64,000 nt of DNA from Marisa cornuarietis (lineage: Eukaryota > Mollusca > Gastropoda > Architaenioglossa > Ampullariidae), in contig SMMW01000001.1 in assembly GCA_004794655.1 (NCBI GenBank), forward strand, positions 23,195,001 to 23,259,000, written 5' to 3'. The notes below the pieces were generated by a model that was given only the letters and a program-made list of their open reading frames with translations, was not told the origin of the DNA and ran no database searches. A program made the translations under genes and the position numbers. Shown one piece after another: positions 22,985 through 33,009 of the stretch. The number at the start of each line of letters is the position of its first letter. The first letter of the stretch is position 1.

Positions 22985-24090
22985 TGCAGCAATACCACCA
23001 TGCTGGCTACCATGTACCCACTGTACAGTGTACAAGTCCTTAATAGTATGTGTCCTGTTCTAAGGATGCAATACCACCATGCTGGCTATCATGTACCCAC
23101 TGTACAGTGTACAAGTCCTCAATAGTCAGTGTCCTGTTCTAAGGATGCAATACCACCATGCTGGCTACCATGTACCCACTGTACAGTGTACAAGTCCTCA
23201 ATAGTCAGTGTCCTGTTCTAAGGATGCAATACCACCATGCTGGCTATCATGTACCCACTGTACAGTGTACAAGTCCTCAATAGTCAGTGTCCTGTTCTAA
23301 GGATGCAATACCACCATGCTGGCTACCATGTACCCACTGTACAGTGTACAAGTCCTCAATAGTCAGTGTCCTGTTCTAAGGATGCAATACCACCATGCTG
23401 GCTACCATGTGCACACTGTACAGTGTACAAGTCCTTAATAGTATGTGTCCTGTTCTAAGGATGCAATACCACCATGCTGGCTATCATGTACCCACTGTAC
23501 AGTGTACAAGTCCTCAATAGTCAGTGTCCTGTTCTAAGGATGCAATACCACCATGCTGGCTACCATGTGCACACTGTACAGTGTACAAGTCCTTAATAGT
23601 ATGTGTCCTGTTCTAAGGATGCAATACCACCATGCTGGCTACCATGTACCCACTGTACAGTGTACAAGTCCTCAATAGTCAGTGTCCTGTTCTAAGGATG
23701 CAATACCACCATGCTGGCTACCATGTGCACACTGTACAGTGTACAAGTCCTTAATAGTATGTGTCCTGTTCTAAGGATGCAATACCACCATGCTGGCTAC
23801 CATGTACCCACTGTACAGTGTACAAGTCCTCAATAGTCAGTGTCCTGTACTAAGGATGCAATACCACCATGCTGGCTACCATGTGCACACTGTACAGTGT
23901 ACAAGTCCTTAATAGTATGTGTCCTGTTTTAAGGATGCAATACCACCATGCTGGCTACCATGTGCACACTGTACAGTGTACAAGTCCTTAATAGTATGTG
24001 TCCTGTTTTAAGGATGCAATACCACCATGCTGGCTATCATGTGCACACTGTACAGTGTACAAGTCCTTAAGAGTCTGTGCCCTGCTCTAA
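22985..24090. repeat. Minisatellite, 79-bp unit, ~14 copies, each with a palindrome
   Basis: Unit contains AAGGATGCAATACCACCAT, then GCTGGCTACCATGT and CCACTGTACAGTGTACAAG. The period of 79 is measured from AAGGATGCA starts (23062, 23141, 23220). Every unit carries the perfect palindrome CACTGTACAGTG. Two main variants, ACCCACTG with CTCAATAGTCAGTG and GCACACTG with CTTAATAGTATGTG, are interspersed. Confidence 0.95.
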
Positions 24091-25539
24091 GGGTGCGAGA
24101 CGCCCACTCTGCTTCACGCATTGGGTACTGAAGAAACTGCTGGAAATGTGCTCCATGAAGTTAAAATAAGTCAAAATGCACGAAGCATTATCGCCTTCCT
24201 AGTGGACGACCATGAACCGGTACAACATTCTAAGGCCCTAATCCTCATCCTTGAGGAAGGCCCACAAAACGAACTGAATGGTGGACAAAAGGGTGGATGA
24301 CTGAACCTTGCTGCACGTGCAGTCAAAGACGACCTCTTGTGACGAGCTTTGTCCAGCAGCTTCCATCCAGCCCTCAGCCCCTGACTCATTCGCCCCTGAC
24401 CCATTCACCTCTAACCCACTCCCCCCACTAACCCTTTTCGCCCCTGACGAGGGTTTGACCAGCAGAGGCCTAGCAACTAAGCTAAGTGAGGATATGCAAC
24501 ACATCATTTCACACACGCGTGTGCAGGCATGTGCTGCTGCATCGTCAATGGCAGCTTTTATGAAAGTTAATGAGACTGGCGATGAGCATACATCCTGTCA
24601 CACAAAGTCACATGCTGTCACGTGACAGTCACACTGCAGCAGACGTGCAGACGTCTGTTCTCGCCATCTCAGTGCCTACAATCAACCTCGTGAGCACGGC
24701 CACAGCCAATCAGACCGGGACACATCTTTCTGTCCGCCTCCTTCGCGCATTATTCGCTGACAGTCGTAGCCGGCCCTAACGGGCCTTTATTTTCTTCCAT
24801 CACAGGAGAGCTCCATCGTTAGCCTGATTAGCTGCCGTTTTGCGCTTCCTCGCCTCCGAGAGAAAAACTTGACTTGTCATTACAAATTATTTCTCAAGGA
24901 ATCTCTAGGAAGGAGGAGGTACGGCGCTCACCGAAGGCTGTGAAACTACTCACTCGTGAGTAGCGCTCACTCACATGCTTGCCCCAGACATTTCAGCTGT
25001 TGTTTGGCTTTCCAATCAGGAAATAATGGCACAAGCTGTTTTCTGAATTTTAAAAAACCCGAAAAACAACGAGTTTCAAGTTTTTCTTGTGTCTTCGGCT
25101 CAGAAATCAAACTAGTTCATTGTCACTGAACATTTCAACTAGCTGGGATGTCTCCACAAATATGTAACGAAATGAAAAAGCAGGAACAATGACAGTTAAA
25201 AAAGATTTTAGGACTAGCGTAATGTTTGTCTCAATGTGCCACACGCTGACATTTTCTATGCTACTTGTACTGAGGGAGAAAAGAGAGTTTTTAAAATGAA
25301 CACGTATTCATTTTTCTATCAATCCATCTCAGTTACAGAAATGGTTCAGTGTGTCGGGTGTAATTACAAAATGGGATGTATGTATATAATTAATGTAGTG
25401 TAGTGGTTGTGGGGTGTAGCCTGTCGGCTGTAGTGTATTTAGTGTGATGTATGTGGTGTAGAGGTAGTAAAGTGTTGCATAAATAAATTTTATCCTGAAG
25501 AATTCCCACTGCCTCAGAGGTTAGTTTTAGAGATATGGC
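24091..25539. other. No gene recognised
   Basis: Open frames at 24238-24625 overlap on both strands and contain a Pro/Asp-rich imperfect repeat (CCCCTGAC-like). No domain is recognised. A GTGTAGTG-rich patch lies at 25390-25470. Confidence 0.35.
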
Positions 25540-25730
25540 ATAGGATCTTGAAGAAATAACAAACATTCTCAAAAAATAACCGGCTGACACCTACAGCAAA
25601 TCGTGATGATAGCATGACATCAGTGCCAACACGTTAACCAGGCCACCCTTCGGATGAAAGGTATCGGGTGTGGTCCCACCTGCACAGGAAATAGGCGCCA
25701 CCTAGCGTATAAACTCTGGTGTTGACAATG
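25540..25730. repeat. Dispersed repeat, copy 1
   Basis: Shares ACCGGCTGACACCTACAGCA and ACCCTTCGGATGAAAGGTAT with 27560-27725, over about 130 aligned bases, but lacks about 45 bases present in that copy. No tRNA-like promoter boxes are evident. Identity is unknown. Confidence 0.65.
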
Positions 25731-26209
25731 TGTTGACAACGTGTTGAGCTGCTAGAGCAGGGAGGGGGAAGAAACGATAAATGGTCTTATTGCTCTTTGC
25801 CAAAGAATCTTGGACCACAAAGAATAACCCAAGAACGGACGCAGTCACGGGTCATGTCCCTTTCAAAGAAAGTAAACTGTTAAAACTACAGAATCATAAG
25901 CCTAAGCATCTACCCAAGCAAAGTAACCCTGAAGGTAATCCAGAAATGCATCAAAACCACCATTGAGACATTGCTGGCAGAACAGGCTGTAAACAGTCGA
26001 GCAGATCTTCAACTGTCGCATCTTGACCTACAGCGGGATCTTTACTACAACTACATCGACATCAAAGCCATTTGACAGCCTGGCACGAAAGACTGTGCGT
26101 GTGATGCAAACATTCATCATCTCGTTAGAGTCATGTAAATGCTTACAAGAGCTGGGTGTGAACAGCGTGCGGTCGGTTCATTTGGAAGAACATCATGAGA
26201 GGTTTCTAT
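25731..26209. other. No gene recognised
   Basis: Probably degraded LINE-adjacent sequence. The plus strand near 25900-26110 carries LINE-like coding remnants (TTTGACAGCCTG) in broken frames, too short to assign. Confidence 0.3.
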
Positions 26210-26448
26210 CCCACTAAGGATGCAATACCACCATCACACCTCTATTTCCATTGATGGTAGGCCCCTGGACAACCTGCACTTTGCAGAAGACATTGACCCC
26301 CATGGCAGGCATCAGCTCCCTCGTGACTCCAATCCTGCTGTTCGCACGTGAAAAGTGGAATCGGCTTGACGATGTGGAGAGGAGAATCCAGGTCTACGAC
26401 AACAAGTGCTGCTCCGAATCTCGTACAGGGAACATCAAGTCAATGACT
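26210..26448 (+). mobile_element. RTE-like LINE reverse-transcriptase fragment, plus strand
   Basis: Encodes YHHHTSISIDGRPLDNLHFA and, after a frame change, MLLRISYREHQVNDFVRST. These match the palm and C-terminal segments of the RTE-like reverse transcriptase also seen at 19330-20370. The catalytic motif appears as FAED instead of FADD. The fragment runs straight into the 24-bp array that follows. Confidence 0.75.
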
Positions 26449-27050
26449 TCGTACGGAGCACGGTTGCCACACTCGTACGGAGCACGGCTGCCACACTTGT
26501 ACAGAGCACGGTTGCCACACTCGTACAGAGCACGGTTGCCACACTCGTACAGAGCACGGTTGCCACACTCGTACGGAGCACGGTTGCCACACTTGTACAG
26601 AGCACGGTTGCCACACTCGTACGGAGCACGGTTGCCACACTCGTACAGAGCACGGTTGCCACACTCGTACAGAGCACGGTTGCCACACTCGTACGGAGCA
26701 CGACTGCCACACTTGTACAGAGCACGGTTGCCACACTCGTACAGAGCACGGTTGCCACACTCGTACGGAGCACGACTGCCACACTTGTACAGAGCACGGT
26801 TACCACACTCGTACGGAGCACGGTTGCCACACTTGTACAGAGCACGGTTGCCACACTTGTACAGAGCACGGTTGCCACACTTGTACAGAGCACGGTTGCC
26901 ACACTCGTACGGAGCACGGTTGCCACACTTGTACAGAGCACGGTTGCCACACTTGTACAGAGCACGGTTGCCACACTCGTACAGAGCACGGTTGCCACAC
27001 TCGTACGGAGCACGACTGCCACACTTGTACAGAGCACGGTTGCCACACTC
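26449..27050. repeat. 24-bp minisatellite grown from an RTE ORF, ~25 copies
   Basis: Tandem 24-bp units with core GAGCACGGTTGCCACAC. The preceding LINE frame runs into it without a break: DFVRST is followed by VATLVRST, VATLVQST and so on. The unit therefore appears to be a duplicated octapeptide codon block of the RTE C-terminal region. The unit has no stop codon in any of its six frames, so long frames of 82-325 codons appear on both strands. None has other gene evidence. Confidence 0.93.
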
Positions 27051-27354
27051 GTATGCCATTTGGAGCCTATTCTCCCAACAGTTAACCCCTGCAAGCTGGT
27101 TTGATTCGACACTGTTACCTGGCACAACACTCCGTCTTAGACCATCCTTCGCGCTACCTTGGAGGGGAGAGTCGATGCAGAGGTGGACAGGTGAAAAACT
27201 ACCCGGCAAGCTTACAGGAGTGGATTAGTCGTTGCATGCAGGATCTGTTCATCCCTTTAAGACCTGCTAGTGATTCATCAGCCGCAGAGTGTATTCAGTT
27301 GTCATCCCTGCTACTAGTGTCAGTAGAACTGGTGCCAGTGAGTCATCAGTCATC

Positions 27355-28020
27355 AGTCCCATGACCAGTACCTGTCGTCGTGGAGAGAGCACATGGATAC
27401 ACGCGGCAGCCTTCAGGACCCGCTACTCAGGCCTGTGATAGTCAGTAGGTGCTGTACAGGACGACCAGTCCAGTCTTTGACCTTCCTAACCCAGTTCTTT
27501 CTCTGACCACCGCGGCGGTGCCTTGAAGGACAGTCTTCGACAGGGTGTCGTGCCGGGTCTCAAAAAAATGACCGGCTGACACCTACAGCAAATTGTGATG
27601 CTAGCATGGCATCAGTGGGAGAAGGCTTTCCTCTATGACAGTAACGGCCAAGACTCGGTGGCAACACGTTAACCAGGGCCACCCTTCGGATGAAAGGTAT
27701 CGGGTGTGGTCCCACTTGCACCTGATATTATGGCTGATGTTATGATATTATGGCTGCAACAGACCCTGTCCAGCCTAGCTATTACCGCTGTTGATGTGAT
27801 CCTGATGATACCCGTTGTAGAGCTGCCGTCTTTGGAGAGGGTGGCTCCCAATTCTTAAAACTGTTTATCTTATCGAGGCGTTTCCCGTTCATGTAGACCT
27901 CTGCTTTGTTTCTCCGTTGCCAGTAACAACGACTTTACTTTTTCTGTCTGTTCTATCGCCAGCAGTTCCCCAGCGTTGGGGCTGATGCAGTTCTGTGACC
28001 TTCAGCGTGGCTTTGCGTGG
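27355..28020 (-). mobile_element. RTE-like LINE 3' fragment, minus strand, with an inserted repeat
   Basis: 27360-27560 matches 11040-11240 (shared CTGTACAGGACGACCAGTCC and CTTTCTCTGACCACCGCGG). Minus-strand 27730-27851 encodes MGATLSKDGSSTTGIIRI and VIARLDRV, a thumb-region motif of these reverse transcriptases. The two parts are separated by copy 2 of the dispersed repeat. Confidence 0.7.
27560..27725. repeat. Dispersed repeat, copy 2, inside an RTE fragment
   Basis: Second and longer copy of the repeat at 25540-25730 (shared AACACGTTAACCAG and GGTATCGGGTGTGGTCCCAC). It interrupts RTE-derived sequence on both sides, so it inserted after that LINE. Confidence 0.65.
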
Positions 28021-28990
28021 GTGTTTGATTGATGAATGAATGAATGAATGAATAAGACATGGGGTCACAAGTGGTTCCAGGCCAGCTGTCTTTGGACAGA
28101 GCTGGGGGGACCGGTCTCAAGTCTGGGCAAATGTGGGCACGAAAAGACAGAATCAGTCAGAAGGTCCCTTTTGCCTGCTACATTTTCCTGGGATTTGGAT
28201 GAATCACAGCAAGAGCATTGTGATATGTAGTCCGTGTAGGCTCCTCCACCTAAGCGATATCTTGGCAAACAAACATTTTTACATCTTTTATTATCGGTTT
28301 ACTAGCAGTCAGCAAAGCCCCTTTAAACACATCTCTTTCATGTCTCGTCTGTTTGTTTGTTTGTTGTTGTTGTGTTTGTTTTTTTTTGTTGCTGATGCCT
28401 GTCCAGATTCATGTTTTTTTTGTGTCTTTCACATTGAGACTGTTACTGTAATAGAGATTGACCACCCTGCCGCCTGTGTTACTGACAGGAAATCGTCTTC
28501 TTTATTCTTCGCGACCTCCAGTTATGCGCGTGTACATGTCATGTACACAGGAACCATCGCCATGTTTACTGCCGCGCCACCACTTCTACAGATACATCGC
28601 CATTCTCGTCTTGCTTGTCACAGCTGGCAACTCTTTCGCCGTGACGACTGACATCATCGCCATGTCTGCTCTCATGTCCGAGCAGACGTGGTGGCCACGT
28701 AGCTTGCTCCTTCCGGTGGTCTCACAAACAGCGCAAGCGTGGACAGTCTAGAGGCGATGACTTCCGTTCCTGGGCAGAAGTGCTCGATGCTCTCTGGGAA
28801 ATGATGGGTCAGTCGCGTGACTGCAGTTGAAAGACTGAGATGCTACTTTCCGCCCCTGTTGATGAGATCTTTGCCTCGCCTGAAGTTTTTTATGAGCGGC
28901 GGACCAGGAGGTCTTGGCACTGACTCGCCCGGAATAACCTGTCTGGGATAACTCTTGTCTGGAGGTCACAGACCCACCCTTGGTTGGTCT
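28021..28990. other. No gene recognised; (GAAT)n microsatellite
   Basis: A (GAAT)n run lies at 28031-28052. The rest, including the open frame at 28133-28651, has no recognisable domain and is T-rich (TTTGTTTG runs). Confidence 0.4.
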
Positions 28991-29165
28991 GGCCACATAC
29001 TCACTTACCGCCCATGAAGTGAAAATCGGAAGAGCCTGGGTTCACATCTCGTCTCCACATGACGTTATGAGTCTGTGGATGCGGCAGCTGGCCACAGGGT
29101 TGGCTCACGGGTTTCCTCCCCCTTCTATGAACCTCTCCTTCCTTACCCTCCCCACTATAGGACAG
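28985..29165 (+). repeat. Possible tRNA-derived SINE fragment
   Basis: GCCTGGGTTCACATCTCGTC resembles a B box with its acceptor side, and is followed by a CAGCTGGCC...GGGTTTCCTCCCCCTTC segment like the 3' part of many mollusc SINEs. No good A box is seen. Confidence 0.3.
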
Positions 29166-30096
29166 AACCCAGCTGTACGTGCAAGCAGCTTCTTGCCAAA
29201 TAAACCAGGTAAGCAACCAACTATCTCTACTCTGCATGGAAATATTTATTACCTCTTGAAAAAAATGTTGCAAAGGGAATTATTTCGTCTGAACATTCGA
29301 CAGGAGAAAATAGGAAGATAATGCGTTCATATGGTAATTGTGGTGTCTGGACATTTGACGGAAGTATATAGGAAGAGGAAATATAGACTCTCTCAATTCT
29401 GCAGGGTAGTCTGTGGATAACCCGTTAACAGTCAGGACACGGCAAGACACGCGGGGTGATGGCTCCACATTCAGCATGACATGGTCTCTATTTCTCTTAG
29501 TCTTCACGTCTGGCATGGTTAAGTGTGGTGGCAAGGTCAAGCAATTTGGAGACCCAGACAACATCCATCATAGAAAACAGAGGAAAGTGATGAGGATTAG
29601 AAGAAACCTCTAGAAACATTAACAGGCAAAGACTACAGCGCATGACTGGGGTGTGTGGTTCACCGGTGAAAGACATGCTTTAAAAAGATCGAAACACCGA
29701 GAAATGTGGACCAGAACTTGCACAAGAAGAGAAAGAAAAGTGTTTTATAGATAATAACTGAAAATAAATGTCAATTACTGATAGACATCGAGAGGACAAC
29801 GTACAGGGGCGGAAGGAGACAAGAACAGGAACCCAACTGGAATTGTGGGTACGAGTGGTGCTCCCCCCACCAGAGTCTGACAGAAGTGTGTGGACAGAGG
29901 AGGAATGGGGAGGTGAGGGTGGAGAGACGGTCGATACAACGTGAACATGTAGATTTCAACAGTCTGCGGTCGTCATAGAAACAGAGAACCAGTGTTGCCA
30001 TGTTGTCTGTTGTGATTAGCGTAACGCAGGCTGTCATATTGTTGTACTCTCCGTCCACTTCTGTGCGAAACAGATTTCCACGTGCACTGTGCTATG
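29166..30096. other. No gene recognised
   Basis: No supported gene, transposon or RNA. The short open frames on both strands have no family resemblance. Confidence 0.3.
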
Positions 30097-30117
30097 CAAA
30101 AAAAAAAAAAAAAAAAA
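30097..30117. repeat. Poly(A) tract
   Basis: Run of about 21 A bases directly before the first SINE copy. It may be the tail of an unrecognised retroposed sequence. Confidence 0.85.
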
Positions 30118-30120
30118 GGT

Positions 30121-30312
30121 GAAAGCAATGGCTACAGAACCTGCGTCTGAGGCCGGAGGCGTGTATTTTATTCGGTTCGATACCCAAGTTGTTAACATCC
30201 ATTAGTTGACCCAACTGTTGGATGGGTTACCTGGCCCCTTAGGAGGCTGGAGAACGAAAAGCAGTGAGGAAAAGAAGTATCTCACTCTTACAGATAAATT
30301 TATCCCCGAGTA
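30121..30312 (+). repeat. tRNA-derived SINE, diverged copy 1
   Basis: Contains a B box (GGTTCGATACCCA) followed by GATGGGTTACCTGGCCCC and TTTATCCCCGAGTAAGTG. These align with the body of the neighbouring SINE (GAATGGATACCTGACTCC, GGCCCCGAGAAAAGTGAG). The A box is poorly conserved. Confidence 0.65.
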
Positions 30313-30567
30313 AGTGCAGCGGATACCCGAGTGGTTAGAGTGCTTGCATCCGAACTGAAAGCGCTCTGGTTCAATACCCGATTAGAGCAACAAGCTCCCC
30401 TCAGTCGATCTATCTGGCGGGAATGGATACCTGACTCCATAGAGGGTTGGGGAAGATAATGCAGCGAAGGAGAGGTGATAGACACCGCCCTCACGTAAAG
30501 CAGGCCCCGAGAAAAGTGAGATCTCTAAAGGTTAGGCCGTTAGGGGATGACCTTAACCTTTACCTTT
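30313..30567 (+). repeat. tRNA-derived SINE, copy 2
   Basis: The head resembles a tRNA with a long variable arm (Ser/Leu type): A box GAGTGGTTAGAGTGC and B box GGTTCAATACCCG about 37 bases later. A non-tRNA body (GCGGGAATGGATACCTGACT) and the tail CGTTAGGGGATGACCTTAAC with CTTTACCTTT follow. It is a SINE and not a functional tRNA gene, because the acceptor stem does not pair. Confidence 0.75.
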
Positions 30568-30909
30568 GGAGCATCTAATACCTGCTCTGCCCCCTATCTC
30601 GCCAAGAATCTCTCACCTACCTTTTTACCTGTAAAACTGACTGGCCTATAGACTAGTGTCTGAGACAGACCCTTCTAAATACTGACCGCAGTTGTAGTCT
30701 CTTGTCCTGAGTCTGTCGCGTCACTGAGACGTCATGGAAACGGACATCGCCGTTCGGGTGTCCTTCTATCCTCGTTCATTGAGTGAACATTCGGGAGCAG
30801 GGGTTTTCTCTCCCCATTCCAGTACTGGCTTGGCCACATCTTTCAAGGCAAAAGAAAACTGTACAATTATGAAATCTGAAGGCTTACAGTTAGCTCTTGA
30901 TAGTATAGA

Positions 30910-31345
30910 GCCACGAAACGGGACCATGTCACTCCTCTCCTTTGTTCTCTACACTGGCTACCCGTCCGTTCTCGCATCCAGTACAAACTGTCTGTGCTGT
31001 GTTTTAATTTCCTTGCAGGCTCCTGCCCTGACTATTTCTCTGAACTTATCATCCCTTACATCCCGGTGAGACAACTCCACTCTTCCTATGATGACCGTAT
31101 CCTAACTGTTCCTGTCACCAGAACAACAACATATGGTCACAGGATTTTCGGCTACTGTGCAGCAAAACAGTGGAACTCTCTTCCTTTCCATATCCGCCAC
31201 CTTCCTACAATTGAATCCTTCAAATCTGCACTGAAAACACACCTCTTGCTTGAGCATTACTCCTAACACAGTCCACACAATGCTTGTCCTTCTTACCCTC
31301 CCCCCTTCCGCTCTTGCTACTTGTCTACACATCTTTCTCTGCATA
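30910..31345 (+). mobile_element. L2/CR1-like LINE 3' fragment, plus strand
   Basis: 30994-31266 encodes the C-terminus of the family's reverse-transcriptase ORF ([41 protein letters not shown]) with near identity to 57436-57690 on the other strand. It is truncated before the polymerase motifs, with decayed frames upstream of 30994. Confidence 0.88.
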
Positions 31346-31855
31346 AAATATATTGACTAATTGAGCAAAACAGAAATAATCATTGTTGTTTTAAACTTGC
31401 TATTAAACACCCTATCCAGATCAAATCCAGACGACTCGGTGCTAATGAGGACGTTACAGGATCCTCCATGTTACACAGCTCGCCGATGACGGAATGTTAC
31501 GGACCTACTGCGCAATGGATGGGCGTTACAACATATACCACCGCAACCACACATATAAAATATAGCAACATAACTGAGGAAAAAGAAACAATGGTAATTA
31601 TTACTATATACACACACAAGGCAATTAATAGTTGAGAGTGCCTTTGTTATATTTTAAGTTAAATGTATTTAAGAAAATCCCGAGACGAATTTCAAATAAA
31701 AGTGTGTTCTAAAAATCTTGTTTGGCCTTTTCATTTCAGTATGACTAATATTATTATTATTTCGGCATGAGTGGGAGCCACATGGGTGGTAACTCTGGGC
31801 AAACATACAGAGTTGTAGTTCCTATCGACCGATACTGTCGTGAGGACAAGTCATC
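31346..31855 (+). promoter_or_regulatory. Presumed promoter and 5' UTR region of the GON7-like gene
   Basis: Non-repetitive sequence between a LINE fragment and the GON7-like start codon. No TATA box in a convincing position is seen. The transcription start cannot be placed from sequence. Confidence 0.25.
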
Positions 31856-32905
31856 ATGTGTAGCATCAAGATTATCTTAGAGAATGCAAACGGTCAGACA
31901 CAGACATTTACACGATCGTTGCAAGCAGCTGGGGATATTTCAGCTGAAGCATGCTTGAAAGATCTGCGGTCACTGGCTGGGGAAGTGCAAACAGAACTAA
32001 ACGCGGCCTTAACGCGACAGGTAGACAAACAGCGTAACGCAGATGAAGGCGAGACAAATCATCCAGCCAAAGCAGGTGTGTTTACAAACGCGGCGGCAGA
32101 AAAAATTTTCTTGTTGTGGTTAAGTCTTTTCTAATTTTGTTAAAACGAAAACAACCCTTCTGTTGGCAAAGAATGCGTGAGTAGCTTTAGCCTGATGTAT
32201 CCAAACTGGTGACAGAAAATGTAGTGTAAGGTATTAATCGGGAACATGAGTATCGAACTTATGTTCAGTTGTATATTCTAGTCAGAATATATTCTCAGTT
32301 ACCTATTTCTTTATTTTTTAATGCGGTTTATGAATATATTCAATCAGTTCTTTTATGTTGTGACACATTTTATTTCTCCAGCACATTTTGCGTTGGCAAA
32401 GATAAGTTAGAATTGCCAGGTTTACTTCAGCACTTATTAGGCCTATCTGAAATCAGTTAACCAGATGTGTTCAGTCAGGAAGTATCTACTGATGATGTCT
32501 ATACTGTTACATCCAGGGGATTGTGTCAAGCTGGTGCTACAGAATTTGAAAGCCAGAAACATGTCATTTATGCACTTTTTTCTGAAAATGTCTGTTGTCT
32601 ATCTATGGTACATCACAAAAATGATAGATGCCCATGTATTTGCAATAAAACTGTTGATGAACTATTTCCATCTGTATATAGCATCTTCTGCTTTACTTTA
32701 AAAATGTTATATTGTCTTTTGGGATCCTTGACATCTGCTAAATAACATTCACAAACATATTTTCTTATTTCTATTGTTTAATTTTGTTACAGGACAATCA
32801 AGTGGCACTGAGGATGAAGAGAGTGATGATGATGAAGAAGACAGTGATGAAGAAAAGACCAATGGAAATGTAGAACCACCTAAAAAGATTAAAAAGACTT
32901 CTTAA
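31856..32905 (+). CDS. GON7: GON7-like KEOPS complex subunit, two exons
   Basis: Exon 1 is 31856-32075, ending AAAGCAG before the donor GTGTGT. Exon 2 is 32793-32905, after TTTTGTTACAG. Phases match (220 + 113 nt) and give 110 residues, close to the roughly 100 of human GON7. The N-terminal half has a short beta-like segment (IKIILENANGQTQTF) and a helix (LRSLAGEVQTELNAAL). The tail is strongly acidic (EDEESDDDEEDSDEE) and ends in PPKKIKKTS, matching the layout of metazoan GON7, which ends in a basic KRPKTP-type motif. GON7 supports the KEOPS/EKC complex that makes N6-threonylcarbamoyladenosine in tRNA. The assignment rests on length, layout and terminal motif, because GON7 sequence is poorly conserved. 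Another small acidic nuclear protein is the alternative. Confidence 0.6.
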
Positions 32906-32988
32906 ATTTTTGCTGAGATTTATTGTGCTACAGTCTGGGTTTTGGTTTATAGTAAGTTTTTTATTTGCAGTAATGTGTATAAACTTGT

Positions 32989-32994
32989 AATAAA
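32989..32994 (+). promoter_or_regulatory. Polyadenylation signal AATAAA
   Basis: AATAAA 84 bases after the GON7-like stop codon, in a plausible position for its 3' end. Confidence 0.6.
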
Positions 32995-33009
32995 AATTTG
33001 ATAAGTATG

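Noticed and set aside
22985..24090. CRISPR-like array
   Set aside because: Units are contiguous with no unique spacers, there are no cas genes, and the DNA is clearly from an animal.
24238..24625. Overlapping frames on both strands
   Set aside because: Compositional Pro/Ser/Ala-rich sequence with no domain and no splice context.
26251..27228. 325-, 271-, 232- and 231-codon proteins across the 24-bp array
   Set aside because: The unit lacks stops in all six frames, so long frames on both strands are expected without any coding role.
28133..28651. 172-codon plus-strand frame
   Set aside because: Crosses T-rich low-complexity sequence, with no recognisable domain or supporting signals.
30313..30390. 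Functional tRNA gene
   Set aside because: A and B boxes are present, but the stems do not pair and a SINE body follows.
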